Positions 45,600-53,779 of a stretch of DNA of 64,000 nt are shown here, one piece after another. This stretch comes from Allomuricauda sp. (GTDB lineage: Bacteria > Bacteroidota > Bacteroidia > Flavobacteriales > Flavobacteriaceae), in NCBI RefSeq assembly GCF_013911645.1, contig NZ_JACESV010000002.1, positions 1,178,001-1,242,000 on the forward strand, given 5' to 3'. Each line of letters begins with the position of its first letter. Position 1 is the stretch's first letter. The notes below the pieces were generated by a model. That model searched no databases. It saw nothing but the letters and a program-made list of their open reading frames with translations, and was not told the origin of the DNA. Made by a program: the position numbers and the translations under genes.

Positions 45600-47351
45600 A
45601 TGGCGTCGCATTACGAAGCACCTATTCGAAAGCCCTTAGTGGTCGGAGACAAAGGATACCACGATGTAACAGTGGACATTGCCCGTCCGGTTGAGGGAAA
45701 GGCCAATAAACAATGGTGGATTGTATTCTCCATTGCATTAGTGGCATTCCTCTGGGGTCTAGGATGTATCATTTATACCATTTCCACGGGTATTGGGGTT
45801 TGGGGTCTTAACCGAACTGTTAACTGGGCCTGGGATATCACCAACTTTGTATGGTGGGTAGGTATTGGTCACGCAGGTACACTTATTTCGGCTGTACTCT
45901 TGCTTTTCCGTCAAAAATGGAGAATGGCAATCAACCGTTCTGCAGAGGCGATGACCATTTTCTCGGTTGTACAGGCAGGTTTGTTCCCGATTATCCACAT
46001 GGGACGTCCATGGTTGGGTTACTGGGTACTTCCCATCCCTAACCAATTCGGTTCGCTTTGGGTAAACTTCAACTCGCCCTTGCTTTGGGACGTGTTTGCG
46101 ATTTCAACCTATCTTTCGGTATCATTGGTATTCTGGTGGACAGGTCTTTTGCCTGACTTTGCCATGATTCGTGATAGAGCGGTAAAACCATTCCAAAAGA
46201 AAATATATAGCCTGTTGAGCTTTGGTTGGACAGGTCGTGCAAAGGATTGGCAACGTTTTGAGGAGGTTTCCTTGGTATTGGCCGGTTTGGCCACACCTTT
46301 GGTACTTTCCGTACATACCATTGTATCTTTTGACTTTGCTACCTCGGTAATTCCAGGATGGCACACCACGATTTTCCCGCCGTACTTTGTTGCGGGTGCG
46401 ATTTTCTCTGGATTTGCCATGGTGAACACACTTTTGATTATTATGCGAAAAGTGTGCAGCCTTGAAGCCTATATCACCGTACAGCATATCGAATTGATGA
46501 ACATTGTAATTATGATTACGGGATCCATCGTAGGATGTGCCTATATCACAGAGTTGTTCATTGCATGGTATTCCGGTGTGGAGTACGAGCAGTATGCCTT
46601 CTTGAACAGGGCTACAGGACCTTACTGGTGGGCTTACTGGTCCATGATGACCTGTAACGTGTTCTCACCACAGTTTATGTGGTTCAAAAAATTACGTACC
46701 AGCATCATGTTCTCTTTCTTTATCTCTATAGTGGTGAATATTGGTATGTGGTTCGAGCGTTTTGTAATTATCGTGACCTCATTGCACAGGGATTACTTGC
46801 CATCTTCTTGGACTATGTTCTCCCCAACATTTGTGGATATCGGAATCTTTGTCGGAACCATCGGATTCTTCTTTGTACTGTTCCTATTATATTCCAGAAC
46901 ATTCCCCGTAATTGCACAGGCAGAGGTAAAATCAATCTTGAAATCATCAGGAGAGAAATACAAAAAGCTAAGGGATGCAGGAAAACCTTTGTATCAAATG
47001 CCACAAGGTGTTAACAAAGTGGTCAGCTACGATGAGCCTATTACCGATGATGTTTTGATGGGCGAGCCCAAACCAACAGTTGGCGATAAAGTAGGAGTTT
47101 CTGAACTGTTGAGCGCTATCGGAACTTTTGATTCGGCAACAGAAACCCCCGACGATTTGAAAAAGATAAAAGGTGTAGGTCCGGAGATGGAGCGTACCTT
47201 AAACGAGATAGGTATTTTCACCTATGCACAGGTCGCTAGAATGACAGAAAAAGAGTATGATTTGCTGGACTCCATTACGGGAAGATTCCCAGGTCGTGCG
47301 CAGCGCGATGATTGGGCCGGTCAAGCAAAGTTGTTAAACGATAAAAAATAA
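45600..47351 (+). CDS. actC: alternative complex III membrane subunit ActC (NrfD-like) with C-terminal HhH domain
   Basis: 583 residues. The first about 455 are an NrfD-like quinol-binding membrane subunit with about ten helices (NFVWWVGIGHAGTLISAVLL, PIIHMGRPWLGYW). A linker leads to a soluble tail at 518-583 beginning DDLKKIKGVGPEMERTLNEI and containing a W-x-x-QAK motif. This is a helix-hairpin-helix-like domain that aligns without gaps to the tail of S2 (2097-2342). ActC in general does not need such a domain; its purpose here is unknown. It is followed after 2 bases by actD. Confidence 0.92.
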   Translation: MASHYEAPIRKPLVVGDKGYHDVTVDIARPVEGKANKQWWIVFSIALVAFLWGLGCIIYTISTGIGVWGLNRTVNWAWDITNFVWWVGIGHAGTLISAVLLLFRQKWRMAINRSAEAMTIFSVVQAGLFPIIHMGRPWLGYWVLPIPNQFGSLWVNFNSPLLWDVFAISTYLSVSLVFWWTGLLPDFAMIRDRAVKPFQKKIYSLLSFGWTGRAKDWQRFEEVSLVLAGLATPLVLSVHTIVSFDFATSVIPGWHTTIFPPYFVAGAIFSGFAMVNTLLIIMRKVCSLEAYITVQHIELMNIVIMITGSIVGCAYITELFIAWYSGVEYEQYAFLNRATGPYWWAYWSMMTCNVFSPQFMWFKKLRTSIMFSFFISIVVNIGMWFERFVIIVTSLHRDYLPSSWTMFSPTFVDIGIFVGTIGFFFVLFLLYSRTFPVIAQAEVKSILKSSGEKYKKLRDAGKPLYQMPQGVNKVVSYDEPITDDVLMGEPKPTVGDKVGVSELLSAIGTFDSATETPDDLKKIKGVGPEMERTLNEIGIFTYAQVARMTEKEYDLLDSITGRFPGRAQRDDWAGQAKLLNDKK

Positions 47352-47353
47352 TT

Positions 47354-47881
47354 ATGGCATCAAAAGTTATACAAGCACTTTACAACGATGACGATGTGTT
47401 GATGCATGCCGTAAAAAAGGTTAGGGCAGAGCACCATCATATTGAGGAGGTGTACACTCCGTTTCCTGTTCACGGTCTGGACAAGGCAATGGGACTGGCG
47501 GATACCCGAATAGCTATTACCTCTTTCCTGTATGGATGTTTGGGGTTGACGGTTGCCGTAGTTATGATGAACTATATCATGATCGAGGATTGGCCACAGG
47601 ACATCGGTGGCAAGCCAAGCTTTAGTTACTTGGAAAACATGCCGGCCTTTGTTCCGATTATGTTCGAGCTTACGGTTTTCTTTGCAGCCCACTTAATGGT
47701 GATTACCTTTTACCTAAGAAGTAGAATGTGGCCGTTCAAAAAAGCAGAAAACCCCGATAAACGTACAACCGACGACCACTTTTTAATGGAAATAGGGTTG
47801 CACGATAACGAAAATGAACTTGCCGATTTGTTGTGGGAAACAGGTGCGGTAGAAGTAAAAGTTACAGAAAAGGAGTCTTAA
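47354..47881 (+). CDS. actD: alternative complex III subunit ActD (DUF3341)
   Basis: 175 residues, DUF3341 family: a short cytoplasmic start (HHHIEEVYTPFPVHGLDKAM), two membrane helices (TRIAITSFLYGCLGLTVAVV and FVPIMFELTVFFAAHLMVIT), then a soluble end with TDDHFLMEIG. An integral structural subunit of the complex. Tightly packed between actC (2-base gap) and actE (4-base gap). Confidence 0.92.
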   Translation: MASKVIQALYNDDDVLMHAVKKVRAEHHHIEEVYTPFPVHGLDKAMGLADTRIAITSFLYGCLGLTVAVVMMNYIMIEDWPQDIGGKPSFSYLENMPAFVPIMFELTVFFAAHLMVITFYLRSRMWPFKKAENPDKRTTDDHFLMEIGLHDNENELADLLWETGAVEVKVTEKES

Positions 47882-47885
47882 TAAT

Positions 47886-48455
47886 ATGAAGCAATTAGGT
47901 AAAATAAGTGTTGCTTTGGTCCTGGTGATGTTCGCAACCTCTTGCGCGGACAAGAACAGTCCAAACTACCAATTCATGCCAAACATGTACGAACCTGTAG
48001 GATATGAGACCTATCAAGGTGTGGACAATGGGTTGTTCCCCGATGGGACAGAGGCCCTTTTGCCACCAGAAGGTACCATTTCCAGAGGATACATGCCCTA
48101 TGAGTTTGAAAACACTCCGGAAGGTAAAGAACTAGCAAGATTGAACACAAGCCCTTTGGATTCCCTAAAACAAGAAGAGAACTTGGCAAAAGGAGCAGAG
48201 CTTTACGCAATTTATTGTGCCGTATGCCATGGGCCAAAAGGGGATGGGCAAGGCAATCTTGTGAAGAGAGAAAAAATATTGGGTGTTCCCAGCTATGATG
48301 ACGTAGCTAGAGATATTACTGTTGGAACCACATATCACGCGATTTATTACGGATTGAACTCCATGGGCTCATACGCCTCTCAGTTCGCCAGTGAAGAAGA
48401 GATGTGGCAAGTGTCCGAATATGTAATGAAGTTAAAGGAAGACCTAACAAAATAA
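47886..48455 (+). CDS. actE: alternative complex III monohaem cytochrome c lipoprotein ActE
   Basis: 189 residues. Lipoprotein signal ending VMFATSCADK. One haem motif, AIYCAVCHGPKGDGQGNLVK, in a class I cytochrome c domain. The upstream region carries YMPNMYEP-like residues seen in ActE proteins (here QFMPNMYEPVGYE). It is likely the electron exit towards the oxidase. Confidence 0.92.
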   Translation: MKQLGKISVALVLVMFATSCADKNSPNYQFMPNMYEPVGYETYQGVDNGLFPDGTEALLPPEGTISRGYMPYEFENTPEGKELARLNTSPLDSLKQEENLAKGAELYAIYCAVCHGPKGDGQGNLVKREKILGVPSYDDVARDITVGTTYHAIYYGLNSMGSYASQFASEEEMWQVSEYVMKLKEDLTK

Positions 48456-48472
48456 TAGGATAAGAAGAAACT

Positions 48473-49810
48473 ATGTATACCTTTTCAAACAAACTTAGAA
48501 TAGGATCTTTCATAGCCATGGGGCTTGGATTTATATTCCTTGTAATTGGTTTTATGTCTGCCCCATCAACTGTAGAAGAGGCCAAGGCCATGGTAGCAGT
48601 ACATGACGATGGTCATGGTGGAGGGCATGCAGAGGAAGCAACCAATGGCCATGGTGAAGAACAAAGTCACGGTGCAGAAGCTTCGCATGGGGAAGAACAC
48701 GACGCATCCCACGACACCCATTTATTGCACCAATTACAAAATAGACCATGGTCCGCACTATACGTAGCTGCATTCTTTTTCTTTATGATATCATTGGGTG
48801 TCTTGGCATTTTATGCCATACAACGCGCCGCACAAGCAGGTTGGTCCCCATTGCTCTTTAGGGTCATGGAAGGAATTACAGCTTATCTGGTTCCGGGCGG
48901 AATCATCGTATTTGTGATTTTATTGTTGTCCACATTGCACATGAACCACATGTTTGTATGGATGGATCCCGAAGTAGTGGCACACGATAAATTGCTGCAA
49001 GGTAAAGCAGGATACTTGAACCCGACCTTCTTTTTGATAAGAGCGGCCATATACTTGGGTGGATGGATTTTTTACCGCCAATATTCAAGAAAACTGTCCT
49101 TGGCACAGGATGAGTCCGATGATAACAGCAACTTTGTGAAAAACTTTAGATGGTCCGCTGGTTTCTTGGTATTCTATTTGGTAACCGAATCCATGATGTC
49201 CTGGGACTGGATTATGAGTGTAGATCCCCACTGGTTCAGCACCCTGTTCGGATGGTATGTGTTTGCCGGTATGTTCGTTTCGGGCATTACAGTAATTGCA
49301 ATGGTAACCGTTTACCTTAAATCAAAAGGATATCTGGAAGATGTAAATGATAGCCATATTCACGATTTGGCCAAGTTTATGTTCGGTATCAGTATTTTCT
49401 GGACGTATTTGTGGTTTGCACAATTCATGTTGATTTGGTACGCGAACATTCCAGAAGAAGTTACCTATTATGTGGCGAGGTTCCAAGATTATAAATTGCC
49501 ATTCTTCGGAATGTTGGTCTTGAACTTTGTGTTCCCGTTATTGGTGCTTATGAACAGTGATTACAAGAGAATCAACTGGTTTGTGATCATGACAGGTATT
49601 GTGGTTCTATTTGGCCACTATTTGGATATATTTAATATGATAATGCCTGCAACGGTTGGTGACCAATGGTCTATTGGATTGCCAGAGATTGGTGGTATTT
49701 TGTTCTTCGGAGGTTTGTTCGTTTACTGGGTGTTTACTGCTTTGACAAAGGCACCATTACAGCCCAAACGAAACCCATTTATTGAGGAGAGTAGACATTT
49801 TCATTATTAA
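48473..49810 (+). CDS. actF: alternative complex III membrane subunit ActF (NrfD-like)
   Basis: 445 residues with about ten membrane helices. It is the second NrfD-like subunit and lacks the quinol site features of ActC. Between the first and second helices (about residues 45-85) there is a histidine/glutamate/glycine-rich loop, with blocks such as HDDGHGGGHAEE and HGEEQSHGAEASHGEEHDAS. It may bind metal, or simply be a flexible periplasmic loop. Followed by coxB. Confidence 0.92.
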   Translation: MYTFSNKLRIGSFIAMGLGFIFLVIGFMSAPSTVEEAKAMVAVHDDGHGGGHAEEATNGHGEEQSHGAEASHGEEHDASHDTHLLHQLQNRPWSALYVAAFFFFMISLGVLAFYAIQRAAQAGWSPLLFRVMEGITAYLVPGGIIVFVILLLSTLHMNHMFVWMDPEVVAHDKLLQGKAGYLNPTFFLIRAAIYLGGWIFYRQYSRKLSLAQDESDDNSNFVKNFRWSAGFLVFYLVTESMMSWDWIMSVDPHWFSTLFGWYVFAGMFVSGITVIAMVTVYLKSKGYLEDVNDSHIHDLAKFMFGISIFWTYLWFAQFMLIWYANIPEEVTYYVARFQDYKLPFFGMLVLNFVFPLLVLMNSDYKRINWFVIMTGIVVLFGHYLDIFNMIMPATVGDQWSIGLPEIGGILFFGGLFVYWVFTALTKAPLQPKRNPFIEESRHFHY

Positions 49811-49843
49811 TACAATACGATTTAAGTCTTAGATAGATATACG

Positions 49844-50968
49844 ATGACTGCATTATTAACATTAACTGTTTTAGTACTGGTTGCGATTGCAATTTGGCAG
49901 ATGACCAAAATTTTTGAATTATCGCAAACAAAAACAGAGCACGATGAGATTGCGAACGATTCCGATAATAAAAATAACGGCTACCTATTATTCGCCTTCC
50001 TGATTTTTATTTACGGAATAACTATTTTCAGTTTTGCCAAGTATTATAAGATGCTTTTGCCTGAGGCTGCATCTGAACACGGAGCAGATTACGACCAATT
50101 GATGTGGGTTTCTTTCGCAATTATATTCTTTGTTCAAACCATAACACAAGCTTTGCTCCACTATTTTGGATATAAGTACAGGGGACAAAAGGGTAAAAAA
50201 GCACTCTTTTTTGCGGATAATGACAGATTGGAGTTCATTTGGACCATTATTCCAGTAATTGTACTGGCTGGTTTGATTCTTTGGGGATTGTACACATGGA
50301 CCAATATCATGGACATCAACGAAGATGATGATCCGTTGATTGTGGAACTTTACGCACAACAATTTAACTGGACTGCTAGATACGGTGGAGACGACAACGT
50401 TCTTGGTGAAGCCAATGTTCGTTTGATTGATATTGCCAATGCCAATGTACTCGGTTTGGATGAGTCCGACCCCAACGCAGAAGATGACATTATTGTAAAA
50501 GAATTGCACTTGCCCGTAGGAAGAAAAGTGAACTTTAAAATGAGGTCACAAGATGTACTGCACTCGGCATATATGCCCCACTTTAGGGCGCAGATGAACT
50601 GTGTGCCCGGTATGATTACCCAGTTCTCTTTTACACCAACAGTTACAACAGAAGAAATGCGTTTAAACCCAGATGTTGTGGACAAGGTAAAAAGAACCAA
50701 TGCCATTAGGGCACAAAAAGCAGCAGAAGGGATACCAAATAACGAACCGTGGGAGTTCGATTACGTATTGCTGTGCAACAAAATATGCGGGAAATCCCAT
50801 TATAACATGCAGATGAAGATTATAGTGGAAACCGAGGAAGAGTTCAATAAATGGCTTGCCGAACAGAAAACCTTTAAAGAAACTGTTATGGTCGATGAAA
50901 CGGAGCAAGCACATAACTTGGAAGATGACGCTGATATTGAATTGAGCGAAACAGCTTCGGTAGAATAA
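49844..50968 (+). CDS. coxB: cytochrome c oxidase subunit II
   Basis: 374 residues with three hydrophobic segments (one at the extreme N-terminus) and a cupredoxin domain. The Cu-A site is intact: His in LHSAYMPHFRAQMN and the CNKICGKSHYNM block with two cysteines, a histidine and a methionine. No cytochrome c domain is fused; ActE and ActA presumably donate electrons. In the same operon as alternative complex III, as expected for the physical supercomplex known from flavobacteria. Confidence 0.95.
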   Translation: MTALLTLTVLVLVAIAIWQMTKIFELSQTKTEHDEIANDSDNKNNGYLLFAFLIFIYGITIFSFAKYYKMLLPEAASEHGADYDQLMWVSFAIIFFVQTITQALLHYFGYKYRGQKGKKALFFADNDRLEFIWTIIPVIVLAGLILWGLYTWTNIMDINEDDDPLIVELYAQQFNWTARYGGDDNVLGEANVRLIDIANANVLGLDESDPNAEDDIIVKELHLPVGRKVNFKMRSQDVLHSAYMPHFRAQMNCVPGMITQFSFTPTVTTEEMRLNPDVVDKVKRTNAIRAQKAAEGIPNNEPWEFDYVLLCNKICGKSHYNMQMKIIVETEEEFNKWLAEQKTFKETVMVDETEQAHNLEDDADIELSETASVE

Positions 50969-51005
50969 CAAACAAAAGAGAATAACGAAATAAATTAATT
51001 GGAAT

Positions 51006-52829
51006 ATGTCTGAAGTAGCCCATGTAAATCACGATGATCACCACGATGATCACGGACATCACCATAAGGAAACCTTCATAACAAAATATATTTTCAGTCA
51101 GGACCACAAGATGATATCCAAGCAATATCTCATTACGGGTCTGATCATGGGATTCATAGGTATAGCCATGTCATTGTTGTTTAGAATGCAATTGGCTTGG
51201 CCAGGCGAATCTTTCGGTATTTTTGAAGCTGTTTTGGGCAAATGGGCCCCAGACGGTGTAATGGATGCCGATATCTATTTGGCATTGGTTACCATTCACG
51301 GTACATTAATGGTGTTCTTTGTATTAACGCAGGGATTGAGTGGTACTTTCAGTAACCTGTTGATTCCATTGCAAATCGGTGCACGGGATATGGCTTCCGG
51401 TTTCATGAACATGCTTTCGTACTGGATGTTCTTTGTCTCATCCGTAATCATGATTAGTTCCTTGTTTGTGGAAGCTGGGCCTGCAGCTGCAGGTTGGACC
51501 ATATATCCACCATTGAGTGCACTGCCCATGGCTCAGCCAGGTTCTGGTATGGGTATGACCCTTTGGTTGGTATCCATGGCCATATTTATTGCATCTTCAT
51601 TGTTGGGATCGTTGAACTACATTGTTACGGTAATCAACCTAAGAACAAAGGGAATGTCCATGACACGCTTGCCTTTGACAATTTGGACATTTTTTGTGAC
51701 CGCAATAATCGGTGTAGTTTCGTTCCCGGTATTGCTTTCGGCAGCCTTGTTGTTGATTATGGACAGAAGTTTTGGTACATCGTTCTTCTTGTCGGATATC
51801 TTTATTCAAGGTGAAGTATTGCATTATCAAGGGGGGTCCCCGGTATTGTACGAACACTTGTTCTGGTTCTTGGGTCACCCGGAAGTATATATCGTTATTC
51901 TTCCTGCTATGGGAATAGTTTCGGAGGTAATGGCCGTTAATGCACGTAAACCAATTTTTGGATATCGGGCGATGATTGCCTCTGTTCTGGCCATTGCATT
52001 TTTATCCACTATAGTATGGGGCCACCACATGTTCGTGTCCGGTATGAATCCGTTTTTGGGGTCAGTATTTACGTTTACGACACTTTTGATAGCTATTCCT
52101 TCTGCGGTGAAGGCATTTAACTGGATTACCACCTTATGGAAGGGTAATCTCCAGCTCAATCCTGGAATGCTCTTTTCAATAGGTATGGTGTCCACTTTCA
52201 TTACAGGTGGTTTAACAGGTATCATTTTAGGTGACAGTACGCTCGATATCAACGTTCACGATACATACTTCGTTGTTGCCCACTTCCATTTGGTAATGGG
52301 TATATCCGCCCTGTATGGTATGTTTGCGGGCATTTATCATTGGTTCCCAAAAATGTTCCATGGAAGAATGATGAACAAAAATTTGGGTTATGTCCACTTT
52401 TGGATTACTGCAGTTTGTTCCTACGGTGTCTTTTTCCCAATGCATTTTGTGGGTATGGCCGGTGTGCCAAGACGTTACTATGAGAATACGGCGTTCCCAA
52501 TGTTCGATGAACTGACCAATGTACAGGTTTTGATGACCGTGTTTGCGATTATTGCTGGTTTTGCCCAGTTAATATTCGTTTACAACTTTATCTCCAGTAT
52601 TTTCTATGGTAAAAAAGGACCTGTTAATCCATGGGGTGCCAATACATTGGAATGGACAACCCCTCAAGAGCATATTCACGGTAACTGGCCGGGAGAAATT
52701 CCACATGTTTACCGTTGGGCTTACGATTATAGCAAAACATACGAAAATGGAGAGTACATTATTGCAGGGCAGGATTTTGTTCCGCAAAACGTTCCGCTTC
52801 AAGAGAACGAAGAAGAACTCAACCATTAA
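51006..52829 (+). CDS. coxA: cytochrome c oxidase subunit I
   Basis: 607 residues, the haem-copper oxidase catalytic subunit with about twelve helices. Key residues are visible: the low-spin haem His in LVTIHGTLMVFF, the cross-linked His-Tyr and Cu-B site in FWFLGHPEVYIVILP and GHHMFVSGMNP, and the haem a3/a His pair in HDTYFVVAHFHLVMG. The HPEVY-containing motif marks an A-type oxidase. A histidine-rich N-terminus (HDDHHDDHGHHH) precedes helix I. Subunit III is not in the window. Confidence 0.97.
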   Translation: MSEVAHVNHDDHHDDHGHHHKETFITKYIFSQDHKMISKQYLITGLIMGFIGIAMSLLFRMQLAWPGESFGIFEAVLGKWAPDGVMDADIYLALVTIHGTLMVFFVLTQGLSGTFSNLLIPLQIGARDMASGFMNMLSYWMFFVSSVIMISSLFVEAGPAAAGWTIYPPLSALPMAQPGSGMGMTLWLVSMAIFIASSLLGSLNYIVTVINLRTKGMSMTRLPLTIWTFFVTAIIGVVSFPVLLSAALLLIMDRSFGTSFFLSDIFIQGEVLHYQGGSPVLYEHLFWFLGHPEVYIVILPAMGIVSEVMAVNARKPIFGYRAMIASVLAIAFLSTIVWGHHMFVSGMNPFLGSVFTFTTLLIAIPSAVKAFNWITTLWKGNLQLNPGMLFSIGMVSTFITGGLTGIILGDSTLDINVHDTYFVVAHFHLVMGISALYGMFAGIYHWFPKMFHGRMMNKNLGYVHFWITAVCSYGVFFPMHFVGMAGVPRRYYENTAFPMFDELTNVQVLMTVFAIIAGFAQLIFVYNFISSIFYGKKGPVNPWGANTLEWTTPQEHIHGNWPGEIPHVYRWAYDYSKTYENGEYIIAGQDFVPQNVPLQENEEELNH

Positions 52830-52852
52830 GATTACATTTATATTAGTGAGAA

Positions 52853-52882
52853 GGCCCGTCCGTTTTTGGATGGGCTTTTTTT
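52853..52882 (+). terminator. terminator of the act-cox operon
   Basis: GCCCGTCC / GGATGGGC (one G-T pair) with a 6-base loop and a run of seven T, about 25 bases after coxA. Confidence 0.9.
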
Positions 52883-52951
52883 GTTGGAATAGATTTTGAA
52901 GTGAATTGCATATCTTTAAAAAGCATTTCCCACTTCAAAAAGATAACCATC

Positions 52952-53776
52952 ATGAAAAAGTTACTAATCCTACTGTTGATATTAACCCCGATACTTTCCA
53001 TTGCTCAACGTAAACCTAAAATAAAAGGCAGTAGAATCGTTACTGAAATAAGCGAGGAACTTCCGCCCTTTAATGCCATTATGTTGACTGATGACCTTGA
53101 AATTACACTGAATAAGGCGTTGGGGCCAAGCTATCACCTTATCGCTGATGACAATTTGGTGGACATTCTCAAGTTTGAAGTGGAAGACGGTACTTTGGTA
53201 ATCAGTTCTTATTACAATATTACGGCCAAAAAAGAACTGCAAATAACCGTTAACTATACCGAACTGCAGGCAATCACCTTAAAAAATGGTAGTATTCTCT
53301 CCAAGGATGTAATTCAATCCAACGAATTGTTTGTGGATGGGTTCAACAATACTAAACTCGACATAAAGGCCAATGCTGCCGTAATGGATATAAATCTGGA
53401 AGATACAAGCAGCGGAGATTTTCATGTGGAAGTAGATTCTTTGAATATTAACCTGAACAAAAGGGCGCAAGCCTATGTTTATGCCCAACTCAATACTGGA
53501 GCATTGGATCTCGAGGACAATTCCTCCTTGACCATGGAGGGCACATCCGAACGATTACAGGTAAATTTACTGCAATCTGCCAAGTACAGGGGCGAAAGTA
53601 TGCAAATAGGCTCCTGTACACTTAAGATTACCGGAAATGCCAATGCCAGGGTGTACGCATTTGGAGATATTAATATTAACGCCACGGGAAATTCCGGAAT
53701 ATACCTTTATGGAACCCCAAAAATTACCATATCGGAGTTTTTGAATACCTCCCAACTAATCAAAAAGGAAGAATAA
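52952..53776 (+). CDS. secreted DUF2807 (head GIN) domain protein
   Basis: 274 residues from the ATG at 52952 (MKKLLILLLILTPILSIAQR), which begins a clear signal peptide; an upstream start would add 17 non-signal residues. The body is a repetitive right-handed beta-structure typical of DUF2807, with stacked asparagine/aspartate turns (IKANAAVMDINLEDTSSGDF, NANARVYAFGDININATGNS). An envelope or adhesion role is possible. Its stop codon is three bases from the stop of the convergent dehydrogenase gene. Confidence 0.85.
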   Translation: MKKLLILLLILTPILSIAQRKPKIKGSRIVTEISEELPPFNAIMLTDDLEITLNKALGPSYHLIADDNLVDILKFEVEDGTLVISSYYNITAKKELQITVNYTELQAITLKNGSILSKDVIQSNELFVDGFNNTKLDIKANAAVMDINLEDTSSGDFHVEVDSLNINLNKRAQAYVYAQLNTGALDLEDNSSLTMEGTSERLQVNLLQSAKYRGESMQIGSCTLKITGNANARVYAFGDININATGNSGIYLYGTPKITISEFLNTSQLIKKEE

Positions 53777-53779
53777 AAA

